A stretch of DNA of 64,000 bases from Lactococcus lactis (GCF_029023865.1 NZ_CP118969.1:1-64000); one strand, 5' to 3'. Shown: positions 20,801 to 29,570, numbered from the stretch's first letter. Made by a program: numbers and translations. The notes: generated by a model from the letters alone, not told the origin.

Positions 20801-21299
20801 GACAAGTAAGCAAAAACGGACTTCAAATGTGGAAATTTCTTTGGAATTGGATGCCTTTATTCCTGCTTATTATATTTCTGATGAACGTCAAAAAATTGAA
20901 ATTTACAAACGAATTCGTCAAATTGATAGTCGGGAGATTTATGAAGAACTACAAGAAGAATTGGTTGACCGTTTTGGAGAATATCCAGATGAAGTCGCTT
21001 ATCTTCTGGAAATTGGTCTCTTAAAACACTTTGCAGATAATGCCTTAGTTGAAAAAATTGAAAAATCGAGATTTGAAGCAACTGTTACTTTGGAAAAAGT
21101 GGCTAATACCACCTATGACCCACAAGATTATTTCAAAGCCTTGGCTAAAACAAGCATGAAAGCTTCTGTGGGGGAAAAATATGGTAAAATGACTTTCCGC
21201 TTTAAAATTGAAAATCGAAACTCCGTTGTTCTTTTGAGCGAAATAATGAATTTTATTGAAGAATTATCAAAAATACGAGACAGTTACGAAAACAAGTAA
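17814..21299 (+). CDS. mfd: Transcription-repair coupling factor Mfd
   Basis: Mfd removes stalled RNA polymerase from DNA lesions and recruits UvrA. The protein has 1161 residues, the usual length. The N-terminal UvrB-like part is followed by the RNA-polymerase-binding domain (AVGDFVVHKNHGIGKYLG) and the RecG-like motor with Walker A GDVGFGKT (636-643) and DEEQ box (737-740). The C-terminal TRCF domain follows. The gene starts immediately at the end of pth. Several ACTGACAG words lie in its coding sequence (for example 17894, 17977, 18537). Confidence 0.98.
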   Translation: MNIIEFFDQNWQLQKWQQGFSKRERTLLTGLSGTAKSLVMANAYENVADKYIIVTDSQFHTNELYDELSTLLGEEKVFQFFSDDNIYAEFALASKDRVAYRLEALNFLLDEKSTGFLVVPFLALRSYLPSPENFLENYLLLTSGDEYDLSNLVNLLSKAGYEKTQRVMTPGEFSMRGDIVDIYPLDAENPVRLEFFGDEVDTIRSFDVESQRSLTSLERLEIYPASDFILTDKEFDKGAKSLTEMTNLLTDPSAKSYMEEVISAAQNHYYHKDLRKFAEYFYDKKTSLLNYFPKNVQIFIDDFQKVNEMNNKLEMELADFILSEKAMERGFEGQTYLLDTMAKVRNYKPATFFSNFQKGLGNLRFEQLYNFKQHSMQQFFGQLELFYTEVERFIKQEFTVVLAVSSEKLRKSLHELDLSLQEVDRESIQVGKVNLIDLQLSNGFNFLDEKLVVMTEHEIFGKMRKKKARKLNITNAERLKDYNELAVGDFVVHKNHGIGKYLGLQTLEVGGMHRDYLTIQYQNGDTISVPVDHLDLLSKYTAGEGKSPKINKLNDGRWRKTMSSVSKQVEDISDDLIKLYAERQAKKGFAFSPDDTSQEEFDSGFSYVETEDQMRSINEIKHDMELERPMDRLLVGDVGFGKTEVAMRAAFKAINDGKQVAVLVPTTVLAEQHFNNFTERFINFGVNVEVLSRFQTKTQQTEILAKLKKGRVDLIIGTHRLLSKDVEFFDLGLMIIDEEQRFGVKHKERLKELKTQVDVLTLTATPIPRTLHMSMLGIRDLSVIETPPTNRYPVQTYVMETNYGVVRDAVLREISRGGQVYYVYNRVDTIEQKVSQLEELIPEVRIGFIHGQMTEVQLENTLLAFIAGDYDVLVATTIIETGVDIPNANTLFIENADMMGLSQLYQLRGRVGRSNRVAYAYFMYRPEKILSEVSEKRLEAIKGFTELGSGFKIAMRDLSIRGAGNLLGSEQSGFIDSVGFDLYSQLLEEAIHAKLGTSKQKRTSNVEISLELDAFIPAYYISDERQKIEIYKRIRQIDSREIYEELQEELVDRFGEYPDEVAYLLEIGLLKHFADNALVEKIEKSRFEATVTLEKVANTTYDPQDYFKALAKTSMKASVGEKYGKMTFRFKIENRNSVVLLSEIMNFIEELSKIRDSYENK

Positions 21300-21457
21300 T
21301 TATTTTGTAAAAAAAGATAAATATGATACAATGCTTTTATATAAAACTATAAAAAATAGAGTTTAATAATTTTATGGAAATAAAAAACATAAAGAGAAAA
21401 AATTCTCAAGATGTAATTTATAAAATTAAACTCATATCTTAAAGGAGATTTATAAAA

Positions 21458-21928
21458 GTGGATTTAAAAGAAGCAAAAGCGGAGTTGAGAGAAAAAAGCC
21501 GACCCTATCAAACTTATTCTTACTATCTTATTATTCCAATCTTTATTATTCTTGTTTTTCTATTACCTTTAGTGGGGTACAATAAAGGAACTTTTGGAAC
21601 AATCGTTTTTGTTTTTGTGATTTTTGCTCATGTTTGGGCAAGTAAACTGGATTTAGTAAGAAAAAGAAAACATGTGGCACCAATTTTAATGTATGTAACT
21701 CAAGGATTAGGAGTTGTTCTTATGGTTTTATTAGTTACCGAAGTTTCAGCGGGTGGGACAGGAAATATTGCTTTAGGACTTTCAAGTCTTATTCTACTTC
21801 CAATTGAAATTATTGCGATTGTTTTCTTCTTTATTTCAGCTAACGATATAAAAAAAGCTTATCCAACAATGAAAGAAGACGCCAAAGCAGCAAGGCTAGA
21901 ATATCAAGAACTTAGACGTTCAAAATAA
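21458..21928 (+). CDS. Integral membrane protein, unknown function
   Basis: The 156-residue protein has four hydrophobic segments (about 22-42, 45-64, 77-95 and 100-125) between charged ends. The N-terminus and C-terminus are both rich in Lys, Glu and Arg. The start is GTG with a strong AAAGGAGA ribosome site at 21440. The upstream 158 bp are AT-rich with a possible promoter (TTGTAA...TACAAT). I do not recognise a family. Confidence 0.7.
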   Translation: MDLKEAKAELREKSRPYQTYSYYLIIPIFIILVFLLPLVGYNKGTFGTIVFVFVIFAHVWASKLDLVRKRKHVAPILMYVTQGLGVVLMVLLVTEVSAGGTGNIALGLSSLILLPIEIIAIVFFFISANDIKKAYPTMKEDAKAARLEYQELRRSK

Positions 21929-21936
21929 TAAAAAAA

Positions 21937-21958
21937 TTACTGACAGGTCTGTCAGTAA
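21937..21958. repeat. Perfect 10-bp-arm ACTGACAG palindrome
   Basis: TTACTGACAG and CTGTCAGTAA flank two bases. A second inverted pair (AATAAGGTTCT with GGAGCCTTATT, about 21962-21996) follows. There is no T-run on the plus strand, so termination would be weak. Confidence 0.75.
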
Positions 21959-22011
21959 ATTAATAAGGTTCTGTCACTAATGATGGAGCCTTATTATTAT
22001 AAATAAAGGCA

Positions 22012-22040
22012 TTTTCAAACAAAATGAAATATGTTATAAT
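22012..22040 (+). promoter_or_regulatory. Promoter giving a leaderless rqcP mRNA
   Basis: TTTTCA (22012-22017), a 17-bp spacer and TATAAT (22035-22040). The rqcP ATG begins only 6 bp after the -10, about where transcription should start, and no ribosome site is present. Confidence 0.65.
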
Positions 22041-22046
22041 CAAACC

Positions 22047-22316
22047 ATGAGATTAGATAAGTTTTTAAAAGTTTCGCGCTTGATTAAACGTCGTCCAGTT
22101 GCGAAAGAAGTTGCCGACAAAGGTCGGATTAAAATTAACGGAAAATTAGCGAAATCTTCATCTGATGTAAAATTTAATGACACAATTGAAATTCGTTTCG
22201 GAAATAAAATTGTTGAAGTTCGGGTTGCTGAATTAAAAGAGTTTACACGTAAAGAAGATGCTGATAAAATGTATGAAATGATTAGCGAAACTCGTATTAC
22301 AGAAGAAGTTGAGTAA
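22047..22316 (+). CDS. rqcP: RqcP (YabO), S4-domain ribosome quality-control factor
   Basis: The 89-residue Hsp15-like S4 RNA-binding protein ([30 protein letters not shown]) matches YabO/RqcP. In Bacillus RqcP works with RqcH on stalled 50S subunits during alanine tailing. The position in the mfd-to-ftsH block, just before divIC, matches Bacillus gene order. The start codon lies 6 bp from a TATAAT, so the message may be leaderless. Confidence 0.9.
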   Translation: MRLDKFLKVSRLIKRRPVAKEVADKGRIKINGKLAKSSSDVKFNDTIEIRFGNKIVEVRVAELKEFTRKEDADKMYEMISETRITEEVE

Positions 22317-22344
22317 TTATCATCAAAATAGATTGGAGGTTGTC

Positions 22345-22719
22345 ATGGCAAAGCAAGTGATTCAACTAAATAATAAGTACACTCAGAAGCATAAAAAAAG
22401 AAATTTAAACCCAGTACCAAAAAGAAAACATTTAGGGCTTATTTTGATCGTGGCAATTTTACTTTTTAGTTTAGCAAGTATGAGTTTGATAAAATCATAT
22501 GAAACTTTGCACAGTCAAGTAGCTTTAGAACAAAGTGCAAAGAAACAATATGAGAGTCTTTCTAAAGAAGTAACGATTAAAAAAGAAGAAATATCAAAAC
22601 TTCAGGATCCTAACTATCTCCAAAAATTTGCTCGGAGTGACGGTCAAGAATATTCACAAAGTGATGAAAAAGTTTTTACTACTGACAGTCCCTTGATTGG
22701 AAGTAACGGGTCAAAATAA
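22345..22719 (+). CDS. divIC: Septum formation protein DivIC (FtsB-like)
   Basis: A 124-residue bitopic protein: a basic cytoplasmic N-terminus, one membrane helix (LGLILIVAILLFSLASM, about 31-47), then an extracellular coiled coil (QVALEQSAKKQYESLSKEV). It belongs to the divisome FtsB/DivIC family. The ATG at 22345 follows a GGAGGT ribosome site and is preferred over an in-frame TTG at 22309 that overlaps rqcP. Its stop overlaps the next ATG by one base. Confidence 0.88.
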   Translation: MAKQVIQLNNKYTQKHKKRNLNPVPKRKHLGLILIVAILLFSLASMSLIKSYETLHSQVALEQSAKKQYESLSKEVTIKKEEISKLQDPNYLQKFARSDGQEYSQSDEKVFTTDSPLIGSNGSK

Positions 22720-23042
22720 TGATTGGACAAGTTGAAAACATTACAAGATTTGGACTTTTTGTAAAAATTTCTACTGATAAACTTGACGAAAGTACAGAAA
22801 AACTTGCTGACAAAGCTGTCAGTAAAAATAGAGGACTTTTGCGTTGGTCACAAATCCCTAAAAATGTACCCAAAGTACAAATTGGAGATTTGATTGGTGT
22901 TGAAATTTCAAAAATACACGAAGATGGTAAGGTTGATTTAAATTATCAAGAAAAAATTTTTAAAAATGTCTATGCCGAATTTTTAGAAACAAGTCACCAA
23001 AGACTTACAGAACTTGAGCAAAAAAATCGTGAATTAAACTAA
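22719..23042 (+). CDS. S1 RNA-binding domain protein (YabR-like)
   Basis: The 107-residue protein begins with an S1 domain (MIGQVENITRFGLFVKIS; VGVEISKIHEDGKVDLN region). It matches YabR, the usual neighbour of divIC. The exact role is unsettled; RNA or ribosome binding is inferred. The start overlaps the divIC stop (TAATG). Confidence 0.82.
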   Translation: MIGQVENITRFGLFVKISTDKLDESTEKLADKAVSKNRGLLRWSQIPKNVPKVQIGDLIGVEISKIHEDGKVDLNYQEKIFKNVYAEFLETSHQRLTELEQKNRELN

Positions 23043-23080
23043 ATAATTAAAAAGAAAAAATATTATTTAGTTTTTTCTTT
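23039..23080 (+). terminator. Terminator of the rqcP-divIC-S1 operon
   Basis: CTAAATAAT (23039-23047) pairs with ATTATTTAG (23062-23070), followed by six T. Confidence 0.7.
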
Positions 23081-23090
23081 GACTATTCTA

Positions 23091-23119
23091 TTGACTAAAA
23101 ATAGCACCTATTTTATGAA
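23091..23119 (+). promoter_or_regulatory. Promoter upstream of the beta-lactamase-like gene
   Basis: TTGACT (23091-23096), a 17-bp spacer and TATGAA (23114-23119). It would serve the hydrolase-tilS-hpt operon. Confidence 0.55.
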
Positions 23120-23170
23120 AAATTCTAGGAATTAAAAAGATAAAGATTACAACAGAAATTATTCTATGGA

Positions 23171-24529
23171 ATGGATAAGATGTTGGGCAAGGTTTTAATC
23201 ATGCAAAAACAGAGAACAAAAATTAATAGTGGAGTAGCCTTGGTGATGCTTTTAATGATTATCACAGGCTTTTTTGCTTTTTCACAAACAAGATATTTTG
23301 CTGACAAAAAGGTCAGTAAATCAAAAAATATTGTTGCAGCTGACAAAGTTACAGACAAAGAAAAAGAAACTGAAACTTGGACTTCAATCCCCCAAAGAGT
23401 AGTGGCTTATCAAGAATTAACAACTTATGAGGACTCAAACCTTACTAAATCAGTTGGTAAAATTCCAGCTAAGACACAATTAGATATTGCCGAAATCGTT
23501 GGGAAATCCTTTAAGTTAAAGACAGGAAAGTATATTTCTACTGACAAAAAAGCTGTGATATCAGATCTTACAATTTCTAGAGAGTCAACAAATACAACAA
23601 TATATACTGATAAAAGTGTCAATGTATTTTACAACCCCGTAACCACTTATGATAATCAAATAATGACAAATTTAAGTGGTACACATCAACTTTCTGCTGA
23701 TAAAATGGCTAAGACTAACTGGGGAACTTACTACGAAGTATCTTTAGATAATGGCCAAACAGGTTGGGTTTCAGAAAATGATATTTCTTTGGAAAATCCC
23801 AAAATCAAACAAGTTCAGGCATTATTGAATCAGAAATACAATGACAAAAAGTATTCAATCTATGTCAAAGAACTTGACGATAAGTTTACAGCTGGTGTAA
23901 ACCAAGAACAGAAAATGTATTCAGCGAGTCTTTCTAAAATTCCAATTCTTTATTGGACTCAAAAACGACTTAATGAAGGTTTGGCTTCACTTGATGACAA
24001 ACTATTGTACACCCCAGCCATTAATACTTTTTATGGAAGTTATAAACCAGAAGGAACTGGAAATTTACCAAAAACAGCAGATAATAAATATTACAGTCTT
24101 CAGGATGTTATCAATAGAACAGCCAAACTCTCAGACAATGTCGGAAGTAATATGCTCGCCTATTATGAAACCCAGGAGTTTAATCCAAACTATCAAAAAG
24201 AAATAAATAGGATTGCTGGACAAGAGTGGAATCCAAAAGAGCGAAATGCCTCAGCTCAAATGGTAGGTAGAATGCTAGAAGCTCTTTATAATGAAGGAGG
24301 GGCTTCCTTTAACGCTTTATTTGATACCTCTTTTGATGATGTTAAAATTAGAGCAGGCGTTCCTAAAAATATATCGGTTGCTCACAAAATTGGTGGGGCA
24401 GATACAGATAATCATGATGCAGCCATTGTATTTGCAAGTAAACCATATCTTTTGGTGATTGAAACTGATGGGGCAACTGATGATGAAATAAAAGCAATTT
24501 CTCAAGATGTTTATGGAGTTATGAAATGA
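23171..24529 (+). CDS. Beta-lactamase class A-like serine hydrolase, membrane anchored
   Basis: The 452-residue protein has an N-terminal membrane anchor (about 17-38), an SH3-like extracytoplasmic region (about 75-215), and a C-terminal class A beta-lactamase-type domain. That domain has a candidate SxxK motif SLSK (SASLSKIPILYW) and a late HKIGG motif in place of KTG. Streptococcal homologues lie in the same divIC-tilS interval. A cell-wall role is inferred; resistance is not expected. An alternative start at 23201 (MQKQRTK) has an AAGG site. The end overlaps tilS by 4 bp. Confidence 0.8.
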   Translation: MDKMLGKVLIMQKQRTKINSGVALVMLLMIITGFFAFSQTRYFADKKVSKSKNIVAADKVTDKEKETETWTSIPQRVVAYQELTTYEDSNLTKSVGKIPAKTQLDIAEIVGKSFKLKTGKYISTDKKAVISDLTISRESTNTTIYTDKSVNVFYNPVTTYDNQIMTNLSGTHQLSADKMAKTNWGTYYEVSLDNGQTGWVSENDISLENPKIKQVQALLNQKYNDKKYSIYVKELDDKFTAGVNQEQKMYSASLSKIPILYWTQKRLNEGLASLDDKLLYTPAINTFYGSYKPEGTGNLPKTADNKYYSLQDVINRTAKLSDNVGSNMLAYYETQEFNPNYQKEINRIAGQEWNPKERNASAQMVGRMLEALYNEGGASFNALFDTSFDDVKIRAGVPKNISVAHKIGGADTDNHDAAIVFASKPYLLVIETDGATDDEIKAISQDVYGVMK

Positions 24530-25797
24530 CACCAGCTCAACGTAAATTTTTAAAAATAGTCAAAGATGAACACTATTTTGATAAAGATTCAAAAATATTA
24601 TTGGCTTTATCAGGTGGTAAAGACTCAATGACTCTTTTTAACTGGCTCTATGATTTAAAAGAAGTTCTCGGTATTGAACTGGGACTGGCTCACATTAATC
24701 ATGGCTTACGAGAAGAGTCAAAGTTTGAAGAAATTGCTCTTCGAGAAATGGCAACAAAACTTAAAGTACCAATTTATGTTGACAAGTTTACAGGAGAGTT
24801 TACAGAAAAAAATGCACGTGATTTCCGTTATCAGTTTTTTGAAAAGCTAATGATAAGAGAAAATTACAATATTTTGCTGACAGCTCATCATCAAGGAGAC
24901 CTTGTTGAAACGGTATTAATGCGTCAAATTACAGGACGTCCTTTGAGAAGTCTTCAGGGCATTGCTGACCGTCAACCTTTTGCAGGTGGGCAATTAATCA
25001 GACCATTATTGAAATTTACAAAAGAAGAACTTGATGCACAAACCTATTATGAAGATTCAACAAATCAAGGACTAGATTATTTTAGAAATAGAATACGTAA
25101 TCAACTAATTCCAGAATTAACAAAAGAAAATCCTCAATTTTCACAATCAATCAGTGATTTGAGCTCGGAAATTAAAAAGGCGTTGGCAGTAATTAATCAA
25201 AAAATTTCGGAACTTGAAATTGTTGATGAAAAAATATCATCTAAAAAATTCATCTCACAAACAAAAGAATTACAACATTTTATCTTACAAGCATTTTTTG
25301 CTCAATATTCAGAAATAGAAGTAAGTAAGAAAAAATTTGCAGAATTACTTCATATTATCAATCGTCCTCAACAATATTTCGCAAAATTGAATAAGGAATT
25401 TTATTTTGTGAAGACTAAAGATTTCTTTTATCTTGAAAAAATTCAACTTGAAAGGGAGGATTCAGTAGAGATTGTAAGTGAAAATCCGCAAGATGAATCA
25501 TTTATGGAAGTTTATTTGCCTCTTGAAGGGGAAATTGAAATTCGTAAACGCCAGCCTGGGGATCAAATTCTAATCAATGGTCATCATAAAAAATTACGCA
25601 AGTTTTTTATTGATAACAAAGTTCCATTAAAGGCCCGAGAGAATCCACTTATCTTCGTTGATAAAAAACTCTATGCCATTGTCGGTCTTGCGTGTTCTGA
25701 TTTGAGTAAAATGCTCAAAAATGATAAAATTAGAAGAATATTATGGGTCAAACCCAGTATAGGAGAGGAAATCAACGATGCTCGAAAAAAATCTTGA
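24526..25797 (+). CDS. tilS: tRNA(Ile)-lysidine synthase
   Basis: TilS converts cytidine-34 of tRNA-Ile(CAU) to lysidine so that it reads AUA. The PP-loop SGGKDS is at 29-34, and the following [10 protein letters not shown] region is typical. The protein has 423 residues including the C-terminal TilS domain ([11 protein letters not shown]). It overlaps the upstream hydrolase by 4 bp and hpt by 20 bp, the conserved tilS-hpt-ftsH order. Confidence 0.97.
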   Translation: MTPAQRKFLKIVKDEHYFDKDSKILLALSGGKDSMTLFNWLYDLKEVLGIELGLAHINHGLREESKFEEIALREMATKLKVPIYVDKFTGEFTEKNARDFRYQFFEKLMIRENYNILLTAHHQGDLVETVLMRQITGRPLRSLQGIADRQPFAGGQLIRPLLKFTKEELDAQTYYEDSTNQGLDYFRNRIRNQLIPELTKENPQFSQSISDLSSEIKKALAVINQKISELEIVDEKISSKKFISQTKELQHFILQAFFAQYSEIEVSKKKFAELLHIINRPQQYFAKLNKEFYFVKTKDFFYLEKIQLEREDSVEIVSENPQDESFMEVYLPLEGEIEIRKRQPGDQILINGHHKKLRKFFIDNKVPLKARENPLIFVDKKLYAIVGLACSDLSKMLKNDKIRRILWVKPSIGEEINDARKKS

Positions 25798-26329
25798 TAA
25801 GGCCATTGAAAAAGTATTAGTTTCAGAAGAAGAAATTATAGAAAAATCCAAAGAACTTGGAGAAATATTAACAAAAGAATACGAAGGAAAAAATCCATTA
25901 GTCTTAGGAATTCTTCGCGGTTCAGTTCCTTTCTTAGCTGAATTAATCAAACATATTGATTGTCACTTAGAAACTGACTTTATGACTGTATCAAGTTATC
26001 ACGGCGGAACAAAATCTTCTGGTGAAGTAAAATTAATCCTAGATGTTGATACAGCAGTCAAAGGTCGTGATATTTTAATTGTTGAAGATATTATCGATAC
26101 TGGTCGTACTTTAAAATATCTAAAAGAACTTTTGGAACATCGTGGAGCAAACGTAAAAATTGTAACACTTCTTGACAAACCAGAAGGACGAATTGTTGAA
26201 ATTAAACCAGATTATTCAGGTTTTACAATTCCTAATGAATTTGTTGTTGGATTTGGTTTGGACTACGAAGAAAACTATCGTAATCTTCCATATGTCGGAG
26301 TTTTAAAACCAGAAGTTTATAACAAATAA
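25778..26329 (+). CDS. hpt: Hypoxanthine-guanine phosphoribosyltransferase
   Basis: Hpt salvages hypoxanthine and guanine to IMP and GMP with PRPP. The protein has 183 residues. The PRPP-binding loop [11 protein letters not shown] is at 102-112, and a flexible-loop SSYHGG is at 72-77. The ribosome site AGGAGAGG lies inside the end of tilS, so hpt is translationally coupled. Confidence 0.97.
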   Translation: MLEKNLDKAIEKVLVSEEEIIEKSKELGEILTKEYEGKNPLVLGILRGSVPFLAELIKHIDCHLETDFMTVSSYHGGTKSSGEVKLILDVDTAVKGRDILIVEDIIDTGRTLKYLKELLEHRGANVKIVTLLDKPEGRIVEIKPDYSGFTIPNEFVVGFGLDYEENYRNLPYVGVLKPEVYNK

Positions 26330-26534
26330 TTCGTTGATTTTAGTCATCTAAAGTTTTTCTCAGACTAAAGTATGAAAAAATCTCTGACCAATACTTACTA
26401 TTAGCATTCCAAAAGGAAATATGCTATAACTAGGTATAGCTGTTATTGACTAGCCTGTATCCTTTATTACCAGTGATACTAAGAAGTAAATTCTTGGCTT
26501 TTCTAATAATAAATAAACAAAAGATAAGGAAAAT

Positions 26535-28622
26535 ATGAATAACAACAAACAACCAAAACAAGGAAATTTTGTAAAAAATATCTTGATGTGGGTAATCTTG
26601 GCTATTGTTGTTGTTGTCGGTTTCAATTTCTTCTTCAGTAGTAATCAATCAAGCGTGGATAAAATTAGCTATTCACAATTGGTGACGAAACTTGACGGTA
26701 ACAAGATTGAAAACGTCACAATGCAACCTTCTGATAGCTTAATTACTGTAACAGGTGAATATAAAGAACCTGTAAAAGTAAAAGGAACAAATAATTTCCC
26801 ACTTTTAGGCAATTCTAGTAGTGAAGTTAAAAACTTCCAAGCTTATATTATTCCAACTGACAGTGTTGTCAAGGATATCCAAAATGCAGCTAAAAGTAAT
26901 GATGTAAAACTTAGTGTTGTTCAAGCTTCATCAAGTGGTATGTGGGTTCAAATTCTCTCATACATCATTCCAATGCTTCTATTTGTTGGTATATTCTGGC
27001 TCATGATGGGCGGAATGGGCGCTCGTGGCGGAGGCGGCGGTGGAAATCCGATGTCCTTCGGTAAATCTCGTGCTAAACAACAAGATGGTAAAACATCTAA
27101 AGTTCGTTTTGCTGACGTTGCCGGTTCTGAAGAGGAAAAACAAGAGCTTGTAGAAGTTGTTGATTTCCTTAAAAATCCGAAAAAATATAATGATTTAGGA
27201 GCTCGTATCCCAGCAGGTGTTCTTCTTGAAGGCCCTCCAGGTACAGGTAAAACATTGCTTGCTAAGGCTGTTGCCGGTGAAGCAGGAGTTCCTTTCTATA
27301 GTATCTCAGGTTCTGATTTCGTTGAAATGTTTGTCGGTGTTGGTGCCTCACGTGTCCGTGACTTATTTGAAAATGCTAAGAAAACTGCACCATCAATTAT
27401 CTTTATTGATGAAATTGATGCTGTTGGTCGTCAACGTGGTGCAGGTCTTGGTGGTGGTAACGATGAACGTGAACAAACCCTTAACCAATTGCTCGTTGAA
27501 ATGGATGGTTTCCAAGATGATGGCAACTCAGTAATCGTTATTGCTGCAACTAACCGTTCAGATGTGCTTGACCCAGCGCTTTTACGTCCAGGTCGTTTTG
27601 ACCGTAAAGTCTTGGTCGGAGCTCCAGATGTTAAAGGTCGTGAAGCCGTTCTTAAAGTTCATGCTAAAAACAAACCTTTAGCAAGTGATGTTGATTTGCA
27701 CAATGTTGCTACACAAACTCCAGGCTATGTCGGAGCTGATTTGGAAAATGTTTTGAATGAAGCTGCACTTGTTGCTGCACGTCAAAATAAAAAAGAAATC
27801 AATGCTGCTGACATTGATGAAGGAATGGACCGTGCAATGGCTGGTCCAGCTAAGAAAGATCGTATTCAATCAATGCGCGAACGTGAGATCGTGGCTTACC
27901 ACGAAGCAGGTCACGCTATTGTTGGACTCGTTCTTGAAAATGGATCTACTGTTCGTAAAGTTACCGTTGTTCCACGTGGACGCATCGGTGGTTACATGCT
28001 TGCTCTTCCAGATGAAGAAATCATGCAACCAACTAATTTCCATCTTCAAGACCAACTTGCCAGCCTTATGGGTGGACGACTTGGTGAAGAAATTGTCTTT
28101 GGTGTAGCTACTCCAGGGGCATCAAATGATATCGAAAAAGCAACACACATTGCTCGTTCAATGGTAACTGAATATGGGATGTCTAAGAAACTTGGTATGG
28201 TATCTTATGAAGGAGACCATCAAGTATTTATTGGTCGCGACTATGGTCAAACTAAGACTTACTCAGAAGCAACTGCTGTTATGATTGATGATGAAGTGCG
28301 TCGTATTCTCGGTGAAGCTTATGACCGTGCTAAAGAAGCAATTGAAACACACCGTGAGCAACATAAAGCAATTGCGGAAGCTCTGCTTAAATATGAAACA
28401 CTTGATGCGAAACAAATCATGTCACTCTTCAAAACAGGAAAAATGCCTGATGAAGCAGCGGCAGCAGAAGTACCAGAACCAAAAACATTTGAAGAATCTC
28501 TCAAAGATGCAAATGCGAATGTTGATGATTTTTCAAACATTAATATCTATAATGGTGATGAAAAAACAGATTCTAAACCAGAAGAAAATAAGGAAAAATC
28601 AGAAGATGAAACAGCCGAATAA
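26535..28622 (+). CDS. ftsH: ATP-dependent membrane zinc metalloprotease FtsH
   Basis: FtsH is a hexameric AAA protease in the membrane that degrades misfolded membrane proteins and regulators. It has 695 residues. Membrane segments are at about 15-33 and 136-157, Walker A GPPGTGKT at 233-240 and the zinc motif HEAGH at 456-460. The C-terminal tail is acidic ([19 protein letters not shown]). The 205-bp upstream region probably holds its promoter, but no convincing -35/-10 pair was found. A terminator overlaps the stop codon. Confidence 0.99.
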   Translation: MNNNKQPKQGNFVKNILMWVILAIVVVVGFNFFFSSNQSSVDKISYSQLVTKLDGNKIENVTMQPSDSLITVTGEYKEPVKVKGTNNFPLLGNSSSEVKNFQAYIIPTDSVVKDIQNAAKSNDVKLSVVQASSSGMWVQILSYIIPMLLFVGIFWLMMGGMGARGGGGGGNPMSFGKSRAKQQDGKTSKVRFADVAGSEEEKQELVEVVDFLKNPKKYNDLGARIPAGVLLEGPPGTGKTLLAKAVAGEAGVPFYSISGSDFVEMFVGVGASRVRDLFENAKKTAPSIIFIDEIDAVGRQRGAGLGGGNDEREQTLNQLLVEMDGFQDDGNSVIVIAATNRSDVLDPALLRPGRFDRKVLVGAPDVKGREAVLKVHAKNKPLASDVDLHNVATQTPGYVGADLENVLNEAALVAARQNKKEINAADIDEGMDRAMAGPAKKDRIQSMREREIVAYHEAGHAIVGLVLENGSTVRKVTVVPRGRIGGYMLALPDEEIMQPTNFHLQDQLASLMGGRLGEEIVFGVATPGASNDIEKATHIARSMVTEYGMSKKLGMVSYEGDHQVFIGRDYGQTKTYSEATAVMIDDEVRRILGEAYDRAKEAIETHREQHKAIAEALLKYETLDAKQIMSLFKTGKMPDEAAAAEVPEPKTFEESLKDANANVDDFSNINIYNGDEKTDSKPEENKEKSEDETAE

Positions 28623-28640
28623 GGCTGTTTTTCTTTTTTT
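28610..28640 (+). terminator. Terminator of ftsH
   Basis: Stem AACAGCC/GGCTGTT spanning the stop codon, with a long T-rich tail. Confidence 0.9.
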
Positions 28641-28672
28641 TTATGTTTTAGAATAAATGGTCTAGTTTATTC

Positions 28673-28708
28673 TTGACAAAAAATAATATTTTGATATAAT
28701 TAAATAGT
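28673..28708 (+). promoter_or_regulatory. tRNA operon promoter P1
   Basis: TTGACA (28673-28678), a 16-bp spacer and TATAAT (28695-28700). It is preceded by AGTTTATTC, which resembles the conserved AGTT element reported upstream of lactococcal tRNA and rRNA promoters. A hairpin with loop TTGAG follows at the transcript start. Confidence 0.9.
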
Positions 28709-28780
28709 TGTCGTTTGAGACGACTGACTTTCTTATTATTCATCTAAAATATTATTTTGAAAAGATAACACAGTTTATTC

Positions 28781-28833
28781 TTGACAAAAAAATATAAAAG
28801 TGTATAATAGAAAAGTACTGTTTGAGACAGTAC
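28781..28833 (+). promoter_or_regulatory. tRNA operon promoter P2 with leader hairpin
   Basis: TTGACA (28781-28786), a 16-bp spacer and TATAAT (28803-28808), again preceded by AGTTTATTC. The leader hairpin GTACTGT-TTGAG-ACAGTAC follows. It has the same loop as P1 but a different, compensated stem. Confidence 0.9.
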
Positions 28834-28843
28834 AACAATATAT

Positions 28844-28915
28844 GGTCCGTTGGTCAAGGGGTTAAGACACCGCCTTTTCACGGCGGTAACACGGGTTCGA
28901 ATCCCGTACGGACTA
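28844..28915 (+). tRNA. tRNA-Glu (TTC)
   Basis: A 72-nt cloverleaf. The acceptor GGTCCGT pairs with ACGGACT, the anticodon loop TTTTCAC gives TTC at 28877-28879, and the T-arm reads GGTTCGAATCC. First gene of the tRNA operon. Confidence 0.97.
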
Positions 28916-28920
28916 TATCT

Positions 28921-29010
28921 GGAGGATTACCCAAGTCCGGCTGAAGGGAACGGTCTTGAAAACCGTCAGGCGTGTAAAAGCGTGCGTGGGTTCGAATCCC
29001 ACATCCTCCT
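28921..29010 (+). tRNA. tRNA-Ser (TGA)
   Basis: A 90-nt class II tRNA with a long variable arm. The anticodon TGA is in the loop CTTGAAA, and the acceptor GGAGGAT pairs with ATCCTCC. Confidence 0.96.
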
Positions 29011-29020
29011 TTTTAATTAT

Positions 29021-29094
<74 letters not shown>

Positions 29095-29098
29095 TTTT

Positions 29099-29171
29099 GG
29101 CTCGGTAGCTCAGTTGGTAGAGCAATGGATTGAAGCTCCATGTGTCGGCGGTTCGATTCCGTCTCGCGCCA
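29099..29171 (+). tRNA. tRNA-Phe (GAA)
   Basis: A 73-nt cloverleaf with anticodon GAA in TTGAAGC. The acceptor GGCTCGG opposite TCGCGCC has one internal T-C mismatch, but the other arms are regular. Confidence 0.94.
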
Positions 29172-29182
29172 TTCCTTATTTA

Positions 29183-29253
29183 GCGGATGTAGTTTAATGG
29201 TAGAACCCCAGCCTTCCAAGCTGGCTACGCGAGTTCGATTCTCGTCATCCGCT
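29183..29253 (+). tRNA. tRNA-Gly (TCC)
   Basis: A 71-nt tRNA. The anticodon loop CTTCCAA gives TCC, and the acceptor GCGGATG pairs with CATCCGC. Confidence 0.96.
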
Positions 29254-29267
29254 TAACTTAATATTTT

Positions 29268-29341
29268 GGGAGTTTAGCTCAGTTGGTTAGAGCACTGTGT
29301 TGATAACGCAGGGGTCCCAGGTTCGAATCCTGGAATTCCCA
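29268..29341 (+). tRNA. tRNA-Ile (GAT)
   Basis: A 74-nt tRNA with anticodon GAT in the loop TTGATAA. The acceptor GGGAGTT pairs with AATTCCC (one wobble). Confidence 0.96.
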
Positions 29342-29343
29342 TA

Positions 29344-29460
29344 TTTGGTATTTATTGCATAGGAGATATACCTGTTCCCATGTCGAACACAGAAGTCAAG
29401 TCCTTTTGCGCTGGAAGTACTTGGGGGTTGCCCCCTGGGAGATAAAGACGATGCCAAGTT
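29344..29460 (+). rRNA. 5S rRNA embedded in the tRNA operon (divergent copy)
   Basis: About 117 nt with the 5S core: CCTGTTCCCATGTCGAACAC, then AAGTCAAG, then the GGGGGTTGCCCCC hairpin. The ends pair (TTGGTA with TGCCAA). No 16S or 23S sits beside it. Several positions differ from the 5S sequence I remember for rrn operons, so it may be a variant or decaying copy. Confidence 0.85.
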
Positions 29461-29465
29461 TACAT

Positions 29466-29539
29466 TGCGGATTAGCTCAGTTGGTAGTAGCGCATGACTG
29501 TTAATCATGATGTCGTCAGTTCGAGTCTGACATCCGCAG
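29466..29539 (+). tRNA. tRNA-Asn (GTT)
   Basis: A 74-nt tRNA with anticodon GTT in the loop CTGTTAA. The acceptor TGCGGAT pairs with ATCCGCA. Last gene before the operon terminator. Confidence 0.95.
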
Positions 29540-29544
29540 TAACT

Positions 29545-29570
29545 AAGTCACCTAAGGGTGACTTTTTTTA
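29545..29570 (+). terminator. Terminator of the tRNA operon
   Basis: Stem AAGTCACC/GGTGACTT, loop TAAG, then seven T. A second hairpin (CTTGGCAC/GTGTCAAG, 29594-29617) followed by T-rich sequence may back it up. Confidence 0.92.

Noticed and set aside
22309-22344. Longer DivIC start at TTG 22309
   Set aside because: It overlaps rqcP and lacks a ribosome site, while ATG 22345 has GGAGGT.
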